Assembly (NCBI RefSeq): GCF_900101395.1
Contig: NZ_FMZO01000005.1
Coordinates: 62,001 to 126,000 of the forward strand
Length of the DNA stretch: 64,000 bases
Origin: Niabella drilacis
GTDB taxonomy: Bacteria; Bacteroidota; Bacteroidia; Chitinophagales; Chitinophagaceae
Reading direction: 5' to 3'
In this document: positions 53,225-62,527 of the stretch, one piece after another
Position numbering within the stretch: position 1 is the stretch's first letter
How the letters are laid out: the number at the start of each line of letters is the position of its first letter
Made by a program: the position numbers and the translations under genes
The notes under the pieces: model-generated
The model's input: only the letters and a program-made list of their open reading frames with translations
Databases searched by the model: none
Told to the model about the DNA's origin: nothing

Positions 53225-55630
53225 ATGATAAGAACAATGCGTGTTTACGGTACCTTATTGGGGCTTGTATTTTTGCAGTGCGTGCAGGCACAAACACCCG
53301 ATGCATTGAAGTTGTGGTATACAAAACCGGCGGAGGCTTTTGAGGAGGCCCTGCCGGTTGGCAACGGGAGGCTGGGAGCCATGGTATACGGTGGTGTGCC
53401 GGAAGAAAGGCTTTCGCTGAACGAAGCAACGCTTTGGGCCGGCCGGCCTTTACGCGCCGATACCATTAACCCGGCCGCATATAAATACCTGCAGCCGGTA
53501 CGGGATGCCCTGTTTAACGAAGATTATAGAAGTGCTGATTCCCTGGTGCGGCGGATGCAGGGGCCGTTTACCGAATCCTATGCGCCGCTGGGAAGCCTTA
53601 ATTTTAAATTTAGTGAGGAGGGAACGGTTACGGACTACCGCCGGGAGCTGGATCTTCGGCGGGCTGTTGCAAAAACCAGCTATACCATAAACGGTACAGT
53701 TTATACGCGCGAGGTCTTTGCCTCTTACCCGGACCAGGTTATTGTGATGCGGCTAACTGCAAAAGGGAGCAACAGGCTCAGCTTTTCCTGCCGCTTTAGT
53801 AGTAAAATAAAGGCCGGCAGTTCCATTCAGAACGGAATGCTGCAACTGAATGGCTGGGCACCCATTCATGCAGAGCCCAATTACCGGGGAGACATAAAGA
53901 ATGCGATCGTTTATGACACGGTTAATGCCATGCGTTTTAATGCCTCCTTAAAGCTGCTGAAGAATGATGGCGCACAGCAATGGTCCGATACGGTTTTGCA
54001 GGTGCGCAATGCTACCGAGGTGGTCTTGCTGCTGTCGATGGCCACCAGCTATAATGGGTTTGACAAAAATCCAGGTACAGAGGGGCGTAATGAAAAAGCG
54101 CTGGCTGCAGCCAGTCTTGCAAAAGCGTCTGCTAAAAATTATGCATCGCTGCTGACGGCGCATACCAATGACTTCCGTAAGTATTTTGACCGCGTTTCGC
54201 TGTACCTGGGCGACGCAGAAAATGAAAAATTGCCGACCATTGAGCGGCTGAACCGTTTTGCTGCCGGTAACACGGATAACAGCCTTATTGCGTTGTTTTA
54301 CCAGTTTAGCCGGTATCTGCTGATCAGCTCCTCCAGGCCCGGTGGCCAGCCGGCCAACCTGCAGGGGATCTGGAATGAGCTTACCCGCCCGCCCTGGAGC
54401 AGCAACTATACTACCAACATCAATGCGGAAATGAACTACTGGGGCGTCGAAACCGGCAACCTTAGTGAGCTGCATCAGCCGTTGTTCGATTTTATGAAAC
54501 GGCTGGCAAAGAACGGCGCGGCTACTGCCCGTAATTTTTATAATGCCGGTGGCTGGGTATGCCATCACAATACGGATATCTGGGGGCTTAGCAACCCGGT
54601 AGGTGATTATGGCCAGGGTGCTCCCTGCTGGGCCAACTGGCCCATGGGCGGGGTTTGGCTGAGCACCCATTTGTGGGAGCACTATGCGTTTACAAGGGAC
54701 CGGGTTTTTCTGCAGCAACAGGCCTACCCGCTGATGAAAGGCGCTGTTCAGTTTTGCCTGGATTTTTTAACTGCTGATAAGAAAGGGTACCTGGTTACGG
54801 CGCCCTCTACCTCACCGGAGAATGTTTATATTACCGACCAGGGCTACCACGGGCAAACACTATACGGCAGTACGGCCGACCTGGCCATGATCCGGGAATT
54901 GCTGAACGGCTACTTACAGGCAGCGCAGCTCCTGGAGATGGATGCAGGCCTGCAAAACCGGGTAAGAGGGGCGCTTGCAAAACTATATCCCTACCAGGTA
55001 GGCCGGGAGGGCAACCTGCAGGAATGGTACCACGATTGGAAAGATGAGGATCCCAGGCACCGGCACCTGTCGCATTTATTTGGAGCCTACCCCGGAAGCA
55101 CGATCACCACCTCCCAAACTCCGGAGCTGGCTGCCGCTGTCCGGCAATCGCTCAGGGTACGCACCAACGATGGCACCGGCTGGGCTATCACCTGGCGCAT
55201 AGCTTTGTGGGCCCGTTTGCAGAACGCAGAACGTGCTTATGATGCGGTGAAGAAATTAATGCACTATGTGGGTAAGGATGCGTCTGTAAAAATGGGCGGT
55301 GGCGGTGTTTACAGCAACCTGTTTGGGGCGCATCCGCCGTTCCAGATCGATGGCAATTTTGGTGGCGGGGCGGCCATTGCCGAAATGTTGCTGCAAAGCC
55401 ACCAGGGGTATACGGAGTTGCTGCCGGCATTGCCGGACGAATGGGCCGATGGGGAAGTAAAGGGCCTGGTGGCAAGAGGTGGGTTTGTGGTGAACATGAA
55501 ATGGAACGATAAAAAACTGGTCAGCGCCAGCCTTTTTTCAAGAAACGGCGGCCCCTGTATGATCCGGTATGGCGCTGCAGAGAAACGGCTTCAGACGATC
55601 GCCGGTAAAACGTACCCGCTGGTGTTTTAG
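53225..55630 (+). CDS. GH95 alpha-L-fucosidase
   Basis: An 801-residue exported enzyme; start ATG 53225 or 53237. N-terminal beta-sandwich: [46 protein letters not shown]. The (alpha/alpha)6 catalytic domain has [40 protein letters not shown], the Glu in [14 protein letters not shown] and the Asp-containing [17 protein letters not shown]. All hallmarks of GH95, which releases alpha-1,2-linked fucose (some members act on alpha-L-galactose). Last enzyme of the PUL before housekeeping genes on the other strand. Confidence 0.93.
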   Translation: MIRTMRVYGTLLGLVFLQCVQAQTPDALKLWYTKPAEAFEEALPVGNGRLGAMVYGGVPEERLSLNEATLWAGRPLRADTINPAAYKYLQPVRDALFNEDYRSADSLVRRMQGPFTESYAPLGSLNFKFSEEGTVTDYRRELDLRRAVAKTSYTINGTVYTREVFASYPDQVIVMRLTAKGSNRLSFSCRFSSKIKAGSSIQNGMLQLNGWAPIHAEPNYRGDIKNAIVYDTVNAMRFNASLKLLKNDGAQQWSDTVLQVRNATEVVLLLSMATSYNGFDKNPGTEGRNEKALAAASLAKASAKNYASLLTAHTNDFRKYFDRVSLYLGDAENEKLPTIERLNRFAAGNTDNSLIALFYQFSRYLLISSSRPGGQPANLQGIWNELTRPPWSSNYTTNINAEMNYWGVETGNLSELHQPLFDFMKRLAKNGAATARNFYNAGGWVCHHNTDIWGLSNPVGDYGQGAPCWANWPMGGVWLSTHLWEHYAFTRDRVFLQQQAYPLMKGAVQFCLDFLTADKKGYLVTAPSTSPENVYITDQGYHGQTLYGSTADLAMIRELLNGYLQAAQLLEMDAGLQNRVRGALAKLYPYQVGREGNLQEWYHDWKDEDPRHRHLSHLFGAYPGSTITTSQTPELAAAVRQSLRVRTNDGTGWAITWRIALWARLQNAERAYDAVKKLMHYVGKDASVKMGGGGVYSNLFGAHPPFQIDGNFGGGAAIAEMLLQSHQGYTELLPALPDEWADGEVKGLVARGGFVVNMKWNDKKLVSASLFSRNGGPCMIRYGAAEKRLQTIAGKTYPLVF

Positions 55631-55831
55631 CATGGACGGGGTTTGAGCCGTGTTTCACTGCTCATGGATCATTTTTTTGTTTGAGTTCAGGGTTTAAAGT
55701 TTCACGTCAGATCCGTGTTTCACCCCTCGAAGATCACAGGAGGGGGCCTGGTTTAACGTGGCGGAACATTGTTGAATATTGTTTAAAGGATCCTGATAAC
55801 GGACTGCTGAAGACTGAAAACTGCCCGTTGC

Positions 55832-56278
55832 CTACTTCAGGTATTGCTTCAGATCGCGCTCCACATCCCGTTTTTTGATGCTCTCGCGTTTGTCGTAGAG
55901 TTTTTTTCCTTTGGCCAGGCCGATCTCAATTTTGATCAGGCGGTTTTCGTTAAGGAAAATACGTAAGGGGATAAGTGTATATCCTTTCTCTTTTAGTTTG
56001 GCTTCGATCTTCTTGATCTCCCGTTTCTGGAGCAGTAACTTCCTGTCGCGGTCCGGGTTGTGATTATTGACCGTACCATGAGAATAGGGGGAGATGTGCA
56101 GGCTCTTAAGCCAGATCTCTCCCTGGTGAATGATGCAGTAACTATCATTAAAGCTGGCCTTACCTTCCCGCAGGGATTTTACTTCGGTACCCAGCAAGGC
56201 AACGCCGGCCTGGTAGGTAGCATCTATAAAATACTCGTAGTATGCGGAACGGTTCTTTATGGAGAGTTGGTTGGCCAA
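55832..56278 (-). CDS. smpB: SsrA-binding protein SmpB
   Basis: A 148-residue tmRNA partner for trans-translation. OB-fold barrel blocks: KNRSAYYEYFIDATYQAGVA, LLGTEVKSLREGKASFNDSY, IWLKSLHISPYSHG; the basic C-terminal tail (GLAKGKKLYDKRESIKKRDV) enters the ribosomal decoding centre. Standard length. First in a minus-strand block with accD and others, with a gap of about 150 bases to accD. Confidence 0.97.
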   Translation of the reverse strand: MANQLSIKNRSAYYEYFIDATYQAGVALLGTEVKSLREGKASFNDSYCIIHQGEIWLKSLHISPYSHGTVNNHNPDRDRKLLLQKREIKKIEAKLKEKGYTLIPLRIFLNENRLIKIEIGLAKGKKLYDKRESIKKRDVERDLKQYLK

Positions 56279-56428
56279 CGGAGTTTAATGTTTAAGGTTT
56301 GAAGTTCCAGGCTTAAAAGCTGATGCGTTTAAACGTTGTTGTAACTGATGATTCCGGCTGCCCCATGCACCGGCGTATAAGTGTGCGACGCAACGGGGCT
56401 GATGCCTGACCGGATGCCCGGCCCAAAA

Positions 56429-57337
56429 TTAATTTTTAAAATGCCGGAGAACGGTAGCCAGCTTATGCTTCAGGTCTTTCCGGTTCACAATAAAGTCCAG
56501 GAACCCATGCTCGAGTAAGAACTCACTGCGCTGAAAGCCTTCCGGGAGATCTTTTTTGATGGTTTCTTTGATCACGCGGGGACCGGCAAAGCCGATAAGG
56601 GCGCCCGGTTCTGCGATGTTCAGATCGCCCAGCATACCAAAAGATGCCGTAATGCCCCCAAAGGAAGGATCGGTTAAGAACGAGATGTAAGGAAGTTGTG
56701 CATCTGTAAGCTGGGAAAGCTTGCCGCTGGTTTTGGCCAGCTGCATCAGGGAGAACGCGCTCTCCATCATACGGGCGCCTCCGCTCTTGCAAATACACAT
56801 AAAAGGCAGCCGGTGCCGGATGCAATGGTCTACGGCCCTTGCAAATTTTTCTCCTGCCACGCTCCCCAGGGATCCCCCGATGAAAGCAAAATCCATGGCG
56901 GCGATCACAATTCCTTCGCCCTCTACTTTTCCAACAGCCACCCGCATGGAATCATCCATATTGGTGTTGCTCCAGAAGTCTTCCAGTCTTTTTTTATAAG
57001 GTTTCAGATCGGTAAAGCCCAGGAAATCCCTGCCGCGGATATTATTGAACAGTTCTGTATACTCTTTATCGTCGAACAGGATATCATAGTACTGGAGACT
57101 GCTGATGCGGTGATGGTATCCGCATTTGGGGCATACGTATTGCTGCTCCTTAAGCTCGGTTTGCGTGGAAATATAATTGCATTCAGGGCATTTTGTCCAA
57201 AGCCCTTCCTGCGTTTCCCGTTTTTCGGATGTTTTGGTAAGAATACCTTTTTTGATTCTTTTGAACCAACCTGTTTTATCTTTATCCTGACCAGCCCCGC
57301 TCAGGTCGGCATCAAAATCTTCCATCTCTTTGGACAT
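56429..57337 (-). CDS. accD: acetyl-CoA carboxylase carboxyltransferase subunit beta
   Basis: A 302-residue subunit that, with AccA, transfers the carboxyl group from biotin to acetyl-CoA in the first step of fatty acid synthesis. Zinc ribbon near residues 48-75 (TKCPECNYISTQ ... YVCPKCGYHH), then a crotonase-like fold: GIVIAAMDFAFIGGSLGSVA, CICKSGGARMMESAFSLMQL, YISFLTDPSFGGITASFGML, IGFAGPRVIKETI. All key blocks are present. Confidence 0.97.
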   Translation of the reverse strand: MSKEMEDFDADLSGAGQDKDKTGWFKRIKKGILTKTSEKRETQEGLWTKCPECNYISTQTELKEQQYVCPKCGYHHRISSLQYYDILFDDKEYTELFNNIRGRDFLGFTDLKPYKKRLEDFWSNTNMDDSMRVAVGKVEGEGIVIAAMDFAFIGGSLGSVAGEKFARAVDHCIRHRLPFMCICKSGGARMMESAFSLMQLAKTSGKLSQLTDAQLPYISFLTDPSFGGITASFGMLGDLNIAEPGALIGFAGPRVIKETIKKDLPEGFQRSEFLLEHGFLDFIVNRKDLKHKLATVLRHFKN

Positions 57338-57438
57338 ATTCAGTTTCCTTGTTTAATGTTTTGAGGAACAAATATAAGGATTGTTCATTTTTTACCAACT
57401 CGGAGGCGTTCCTGCTGCCGGTAATGCCGTTTTACCGT

Positions 57439-58407
57439 TCAGACAGCAATGCCTGTTTTTTTTGCCAGCCAGCTGTTCTTTACAGGGATGATCCAGTCAT
57501 TTTCCAGTTCAGACCGGTTCAGCACGAGGTTGTTGAAGTAGAGCGTATCCGGCGTGAGTATTTGATGCTGCAGGGCATATTTGACCTGCGAAAGCGGAAC
57601 GATCTCTATTTTATTGTTCTTTACAAATGCCAGGTTCTGCCGGTCAAAAAAATCGACTTTGAAGGTTTCGCCCAATTTCTTCAAAAAACGGACGGAGCTG
57701 TCGGTGCTGCAGCCACTTACTTTTATAAGCGTTTCATCTGCAATGAGCACAACAAATTGCCCGAAGAAAAGATGTCCTTCGGCCTTTACCTCGTCGCTAT
57801 GGCTCGCCCAGGAGCCCACAAATTCCCGGATCAGGTCTTCTGCTTCAAATGCCTCTGAAAGGCTGAGCAGACGGCTGGATTGGTAGACCCATACCCTTGA
57901 ATAAGGTGAAAAACCAGGATTTAAAAGATGTTTATATGCTAAATTCATTGTTTTTGTTTCAGGTATAACAGGAAAACGGGCTGCTTCGTTCAGCTCAGCC
58001 ACTTTTTTTAAGTTTTGCAGCACCGGGTTCTCCTCCCCCTGGGGTGGTTCCTGTTTGGCCCCGGGACGGTCGTCGAGCTGCCGGATCTCCAGCTCGGTGC
58101 CGCCGTCTTTTTCCGTTAGCAGGTAGTTCATTATAAAATAGTGCTCCGGCCGGTCTTCCAGCCCGGGCCTTGGTGCAAATAAATTATAGGAAATGCTTGT
58201 ATAAGGCTGAATGTCAATTATAGTTCCCCACTGTTCAAAGATCGTATCTTCCCATTTTGTTGTAAAGCGGATCGGACTTCCGGGCTCCCAGCTGGTGGTT
58301 AGCTCACTTCCGTATTGCCATTGCTTTACCTGCTCCGGCAGGGTTAGTGCATCCCAAACCTGTTGTGGTGCGGCATTGATGGTGATCTTTGAAATATTTG
58401 TAACCAT
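57439..58407 (-). CDS. SRPBCC (AHSA1-like) domain fused to a second Bacteroidota domain
   Basis: 322 residues. The N-terminal part (1-140) is an SRPBCC/AHSA1-like lipid-binding cup (ISKITINAAPQQVWDALTLP, WGTIIDIQPYTSISYNLFAP). From about residue 154 (MNLAYKHLLNPGFSPYSRVW) comes a separate domain resembling a widespread Bacteroidota protein often misnamed 'ABC transporter ATPase' (VWVYQSSRLLS, GHLFFGQFVVLIADETLIKV, SGCSTDSSVRFLKKL, FDRQNLAFV). It has no Walker motifs. The internal Met is preceded by an A-rich leader (gaaacaaaaacaATG) typical of a gene start, suggesting an in-frame fusion of two adjacent genes. Start at 58407 avoids overlap with the next gene. Confidence 0.75.
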   Translation of the reverse strand: MVTNISKITINAAPQQVWDALTLPEQVKQWQYGSELTTSWEPGSPIRFTTKWEDTIFEQWGTIIDIQPYTSISYNLFAPRPGLEDRPEHYFIMNYLLTEKDGGTELEIRQLDDRPGAKQEPPQGEENPVLQNLKKVAELNEAARFPVIPETKTMNLAYKHLLNPGFSPYSRVWVYQSSRLLSLSEAFEAEDLIREFVGSWASHSDEVKAEGHLFFGQFVVLIADETLIKVSGCSTDSSVRFLKKLGETFKVDFFDRQNLAFVKNNKIEIVPLSQVKYALQHQILTPDTLYFNNLVLNRSELENDWIIPVKNSWLAKKTGIAV

Positions 58408-58429
58408 AAGATTGATTTCGGGTAAATGC

Positions 58430-59209
58430 CTATTCCAGTTCGCTGGCAATGATCTCCGCAATATCCAGCACCTCCACACTATCTTCTTTTTCTGCGTTCT
58501 TAACGCCGTCGGTGATCATGGTATTACAGAAGGGGCAGGCTGCGGCAATAATAGATGCACCGGTATCGATCGCTTCCTTACTCCGTTCCAGGTTGATGCG
58601 GGTGGTTCCTTTTTCCTCTTCCTTGAACATTTGCGCGCCGCCGGCTCCGCAGCATAATCCTTTGCTGCCGCAGCGTTTCATTTCGACGAGTTCGGCATCC
58701 AGCATTTCCAGCACTTTCCGTGGCGCTTCGTAAATATCATTGGCGCGGCCCAGGTAGCAACTGTCGTGGTAAGTAATCTTTTTCCCTTTAAAGGAGCCTC
58801 CTTCTTTCAGCTTGATGCGGCCTTCTTCGATCAGTTGCTGCAGGAATGTAGTGTGATGGATAACCTCGTAATTTCCCCCCAGCGCCGGGTATTCGTTTTT
58901 GAGTGTGTTGAAACAATGGGGGCAGGCCGTAACGATCTTTTTAATATTGTAACCGTTCAATACCTGTATGTTCTGGTAGGCCATCATCTGGAACATGAAT
59001 TCATTGCCCGCCCGCCGCACCGGGTCTCCGGTACACATCTCCTCCTTGCCGAGGATGGCGTATCTGATCCCCGTTTTGTCCAGCATGGCAGTAAATGCAC
59101 GGGTAATGCGCTGGGCACGCTGATCAAAACTTCCGGCACATCCTACCCAGAATAACACTTCCGGGCTCTCTCCCCGGGCAAACAATTCCGCTACGGTAAC
59201 TATACTCAT
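58430..59209 (-). CDS. CCG-domain (Fe-S)-binding oxidoreductase subunit
   Basis: About 259 residues, HdrB/GlpC/LutA-like. Two cysteine-rich CCG-type domains: VLFWVGCAGSFDQ with CTGDPVRRAG and CPHCFNTLKNEYP; then HDSCYLGRANDI, CGSKGLCCGAGGAQMF and CPFCNTMITDGVK. Such subunits carry a noncubane Fe-S centre and pass electrons in lactate, glycolate or heterodisulfide-type complexes. The expected ferredoxin-like partner is not in the window. The start at 59209 (MSIVTVAELFA) is preferred over 59224. Confidence 0.9.
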   Translation of the reverse strand: MSIVTVAELFARGESPEVLFWVGCAGSFDQRAQRITRAFTAMLDKTGIRYAILGKEEMCTGDPVRRAGNEFMFQMMAYQNIQVLNGYNIKKIVTACPHCFNTLKNEYPALGGNYEVIHHTTFLQQLIEEGRIKLKEGGSFKGKKITYHDSCYLGRANDIYEAPRKVLEMLDAELVEMKRCGSKGLCCGAGGAQMFKEEEKGTTRINLERSKEAIDTGASIIAAACPFCNTMITDGVKNAEKEDSVEVLDIAEIIASELE

Positions 59210-59370
59210 GCTCTTATCATTCAATTGTCCACGAAGGTACGGAGGGAATGTAGAAATGTAAAATGAGAAATATTCAATGAGGATTGTAACAAAGGGGCTC
59301 TTCTGTACTTTTAAATTGGATATTTTACATTCCCCGCAGGGGGATGCTTATATTTGCGCATATTTTATTA

Positions 59371-60414
59371 ATGAGTGTAAAGAATTTTTTTAAGAGGATT
59401 GCTAACTGGGAACTGTGGAATTTTAATTTACTGTACGCCCCCATAAGCTTTGTTTGGCTTTGGTACTGTTTGCGTAGCAGGTCTTTCTGGTTTTTTACAC
59501 CCAGCAATCCTACCATTGCCTTTGGCGGGTTTGAAGGGGAGGGGAAAAAGGAAATGTACGAACAGCTCCCTGCAGAAGTCATACCTCGTACAATCTATAT
59601 CCGGGATGGTATCCCTTTTGAAAAAGTACAGGAACAGTTAACAGCGTCGGGACTGCAATATCCGTTCGTGGTAAAACCGGATGTGGGAATGAAGGGGATC
59701 CTCTTCCGCGTTATTGAGGATGAGCAGCAACTCCGGAAATATCATACCCGTATGCCGGTGGAGTATATCGCGCAGGAAAAAGTTGACTACCCGGTAGAGG
59801 TGAGTGTTTTTTATTACCGCTATCCATGGGAAAAAAAAGGCGTGGTCTCCGGCTTTATCCATAAAGAATTACTGCAGGTGAAGGGGGATGGGAAGAGCAC
59901 CCTAAAACAGCTGATTGAGCAGCATCCCCGGGCCCGGTACCGGTTGCAGGAAATGGAGCACCGGCATCAACACCGTTATGACCGTGTGCTGCCCGACCAG
60001 GAAATATTTTACCTGTCATATGCGGGCAATCATAACCGGGGTGCCCGGTTTACGAACCTGCATACGGAAATAGATGAGCACCTCCTCCGGGTCTTTGACC
60101 GGCTCAGCCATTATAATCAAAGTTTTTTTTATGGCCGTTATGATATCAAAACGGCATCTATAGAAGATCTGAAGGCCGGCAGGAACTTTACAGTGCTGGA
60201 GTTTAACGGAGCCGGCGCCGAACCGAATCATATTTACGATTGCAATATGCGGCTGAGCGCAGCCTACAAAGTGATCTTACAGCACTGGAAGGCACTGTAT
60301 ACCATTAGCCGGTATAATAATAAGCACGGAATTCCCTACTGGTCTTTCCTGAAAGGAAAAGCCTTCCTGCGTGCCTCCCGGAAGCATTTTAAAGTACTGG
60401 AACAATTTGATTAG
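59371..60414 (+). CDS. ATP-grasp-like protein
   Basis: About 347 residues. After an N-terminal aromatic, possibly membrane-associated segment (ISFVWLWYCLRSRSFWFFTP), an ATP-grasp-like core is seen: LQYPFVVKPDVGMKGILFRV (ATP-binding Lys), EYIAQEKVDYPVEVSVFYYR, VKGDGKSTLKQLI and FTVLEFNGAGAEPNHIYD (metal-binding Glu/Asn). This fits carboxylate-amine ligases related to D-Ala-D-Ala ligase-like proteins. The substrate is not known. Start ATG at 59371. Divergent from the Fe-S protein. Confidence 0.75.
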   Translation: MSVKNFFKRIANWELWNFNLLYAPISFVWLWYCLRSRSFWFFTPSNPTIAFGGFEGEGKKEMYEQLPAEVIPRTIYIRDGIPFEKVQEQLTASGLQYPFVVKPDVGMKGILFRVIEDEQQLRKYHTRMPVEYIAQEKVDYPVEVSVFYYRYPWEKKGVVSGFIHKELLQVKGDGKSTLKQLIEQHPRARYRLQEMEHRHQHRYDRVLPDQEIFYLSYAGNHNRGARFTNLHTEIDEHLLRVFDRLSHYNQSFFYGRYDIKTASIEDLKAGRNFTVLEFNGAGAEPNHIYDCNMRLSAAYKVILQHWKALYTISRYNNKHGIPYWSFLKGKAFLRASRKHFKVLEQFD

Positions 60415-60417
60415 CGA

Positions 60418-60573
60418 TCAGCTGCCCCGCTGTGAGCCGGTATTCTGTTGTTTGCTTACAAAACCCGCGCTCTTGGGTTTTTGGATGAATTTTGAATTGG
60501 CAGATCCGGCGGCACCGCCTTTTTTATCTTTATTCTTTTTGTCTTTTTGTCCTTTCTGGTTAAGTAATGACAT
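60418..60573 (-). CDS. small lysine-rich hypothetical protein (51 aa)
   Basis: Starts MSLLNQKGQKDKKNKDKKGG and ends NTGSQRGS; rich in Lys, Gln, Ser and Gly, with no hydrophobic core. Short basic proteins of this kind occur near conserved genes in Bacteroidota, possibly ribosome- or nucleic-acid-associated, but no family is claimed. Its 3' end abuts the ATP-grasp stop (convergent). Confidence 0.5.
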   Translation of the reverse strand: MSLLNQKGQKDKKNKDKKGGAAGSANSKFIQKPKSAGFVSKQQNTGSQRGS

Positions 60574-60643
60574 GAAATGATCGTTTTGCGTAAAGTTAAA
60601 GGCAATCCGGCAAATGGCCAACTATGACGGGCATCTGTTCTTG

Positions 60644-61108
60644 TCAGATAAGCGGGATCCGGTATACCAGGAAATCGGTATCCGGTTGCTTCTGCCGGAA
60701 CCCGATGCGTTCATAAAGCTTTTGCGCCGTAAGATTATCTACGGCGGTTTCCAGCTGCAGGAAATGCGCACCGGAGGCAACGGAAAATTGCATGGCCCTG
60801 CGGATCAGGGCTTCCCCGATACCATTTTCCCGGAAGGCATCCTGAACAAAAAGATCATTCAGGATCCAGTTCCTGATTGTCCTTACAGAAGAATAGGTTG
60901 GGTAAAGCTGTGTAAAGCCGACGGGATGCTTTTGCCCGTTCAGCTCTGCAAAGGCCACAAAAATAACCGATTCATTATTGCCCAGCCGCGCTTCAATAAA
61001 CTGTTGCGCTCTTTTCAGGTCCGATGCCTGTTTGTAAAAGACCCTGTACTGGTCAAACAGGTTCACGACGAGCGCTGCTTCATGCAGATAAATTTGGCGG
61101 ATCTCCAT
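60644..61108 (-). CDS. GNAT-family N-acetyltransferase
   Basis: A 154-residue acetyl-CoA-dependent acetyltransferase. Blocks: IRQIYLHEAALVVNLFDQYR, NNESVIFVAFAELNGQKHPV, GFTQLYPTYSSVRT, then the acetyl-CoA loop region NDLFVQDAFRENGIGEALIR and AHFLQLETAVDNLTAQKLYE, RIGFRQKQPDTDFLVY. The pyrophosphate-binding motif reads RENGIGEALI. Substrate unknown; an amine or protein N-terminus is likely for this type. Confidence 0.9.
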   Translation of the reverse strand: MEIRQIYLHEAALVVNLFDQYRVFYKQASDLKRAQQFIEARLGNNESVIFVAFAELNGQKHPVGFTQLYPTYSSVRTIRNWILNDLFVQDAFRENGIGEALIRRAMQFSVASGAHFLQLETAVDNLTAQKLYERIGFRQKQPDTDFLVYRIPLI

Positions 61109-61182
61109 AAAAACAGGGTTGTTGTATGATAATAAGGCTCAAATATAATTATTAATAATTGTTCCGGCTTAAGGCACCAGGG

Positions 61183-61284
61183 CAGGGCAAACGCATCTAA
61201 ATGGGGTGATCAAAACAGCACATTGCTATAAACAAGTTGCTCCCCCGGAGCAGAACAACGCTGAAATTAGATGCGCTTGCCCTG
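61183..61284. repeat. 102-bp inverted-repeat structure
   Basis: Arms CAGGGCAAACGCATCTAA (61183-61200) and TTAGATGCGCTTGCCCTG (61267-61284) pair over 18 bases with one mismatch. The 66-base centre contains a nested hairpin TGCTCC/GGAGCA. No flanking duplication or coding capacity is visible. Confidence 0.65.
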
Positions 61285-61359
61285 ACAGCCGGGGCTCAAT
61301 GCTGTTTTTTCTGAATGCTGTATGCTGAAACCTTCTTTTTTCCGGAAGCGCAGGGGATT

Positions 61360-61526
61360 TAAGAGCCTGTTTAAAATTCATTCAATGGCTTTATTATGGC
61401 TGTTTTGGGCTGCAACTGCGTTAAATTTTTCGCCATAGTGGCCTACTATGCCTGCAAAATTTTCCTTGTTTCGCTCCAAAATAGCTTCATAATAAATTCC
61501 ATCAATAAAATTTAAACAGGCTCTTA
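61360..61526. mobile_element. 167-bp palindromic element (MITE-like)
   Basis: Perfect 16-bp terminal inverted repeats TAAGAGCCTGTTTAAA (61360-61375) and TTTAAACAGGCTCTTA (61511-61526), extended by imperfect arms of about 50 bases (for example TTTATTATGG...GTTTTGG against CCAAAATAG...CATAATAAA) and a central CATAGT-GGCCT-ACTATG hairpin. It encodes no protein. The right end (TAA on the minus strand) provides the stop codon of the DUF4249 gene. Confidence 0.75.
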
Positions 61527-62336
61527 GTCGGAAAAGATAATTTTGTTTTCCGAGCTGTGCACGCTAAAATAACCGAGCGCTCCCCCCGTAAGGTTTGACC
61601 GGGGATTGCCGGGGTTTAGACTGTTACCCTGTCCCAGTGCGCTTTCCCTCAGCTCGTAAAGGTACTGGTAGGTTTGTTTGCTGATGCATTGCATCTCTAC
61701 GATCACTTTATCGTATTTATCAACGAAAGTAGGAGCATCACTGTCTGTAAAAAGATCTGCTAACTCCAGCGTCATTTTGTTGCCATTGAACAGCCGGTCT
61801 GTTTCAATAAAGATCGTAGTGCTTTCAAAGCCGTCAACGGAGAGAATGAACCGGTAATAGTTCTCTTCACCGGGCGGGTCGGTAAAGAGAACGGTTGGTA
61901 TCCGCAGGTTTCTTCCCAGTACATTCCGGTGGGTAATAAAGAGCGAGTCAAATTTTACTTTCGGAGGCATTTGGGTGGCCGCCGTGTAGGAGGCTCCGTC
62001 CAGGTCAACCCTCAGGAAATAATCCTGCAGGGGAATGGTCCTGAGATATCCTGCATACCGGCCGTTTCCGAGCGGGGTAAGCTGCACCGGAAGGCTGTCG
62101 CCCCGCATTATAGAAACAGTAGCACCTTCTTTTCCCACATATACATTGGGCGCGTAAATATCCAGGGTCTCAGAAATAAATACAACGGCAGAATCTTTCC
62201 GGCCGGAAAGTGTGGCCTGTATCACAACCGGGGCTGCGCCGGGTGCGGATAAACGGGGATGGATCACCTTCCTGCAGGACGCACATGCGATCATAAGAAG
62301 CAAAATGATATAAAAACCTCGGTAACCTGTGATCAT
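61524..62336 (-). CDS. DUF4249-family outer-membrane lipoprotein
   Basis: About 270 residues with lipobox LLLMIACASC. Domain blocks: VVIQATLSGRKDSAVVFISE, VSIMRGDSLPVQLTPLGNGR, YFLRVDLDGASYTAATQMPP, PGEENYYRFILSVDG and the C-terminal GALGYFSVHSSENKIIF. DUF4249 proteins usually accompany SusC-like receptors, but none is adjacent here. The stop codon TAA coincides with the end of the palindromic element, so the original last residues may have been replaced, although the domain looks complete. The start at 62336 is the Met directly before the signal peptide. Confidence 0.82.
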   Translation of the reverse strand: MITGYRGFYIILLLMIACASCRKVIHPRLSAPGAAPVVIQATLSGRKDSAVVFISETLDIYAPNVYVGKEGATVSIMRGDSLPVQLTPLGNGRYAGYLRTIPLQDYFLRVDLDGASYTAATQMPPKVKFDSLFITHRNVLGRNLRIPTVLFTDPPGEENYYRFILSVDGFESTTIFIETDRLFNGNKMTLELADLFTDSDAPTFVDKYDKVIVEMQCISKQTYQYLYELRESALGQGNSLNPGNPRSNLTGGALGYFSVHSSENKIIFSD

Positions 62337-62527
62337 AAAACAGGCAAAATTAATCTTTTTTGTTTTTAAAATAATTTCTGTACCTTGCATCCGGTGTTTT
62401 TCATAGGTTAGCAACGGCCAGCTCTTTTCAGGGCAGGCCTTTTTTTTATATTGGCCTGTTACCGGCTGCCCCTGCCCGGGTGTCTGGCGTGGAAATGGAA
62501 CCGCAGGATTGCAAAAGACGATGGATG

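Noticed and set aside
53948-54718. Minus-strand open frame (256 codons) opposite the GH95 gene
   Set aside because: Shadow frame; the plus-strand product has clear GH95 motifs over the same bases.
56696-57364. Plus-strand open frame (222 codons) opposite accD
   Set aside because: accD on the other strand is unambiguous; the antisense protein has no motifs.
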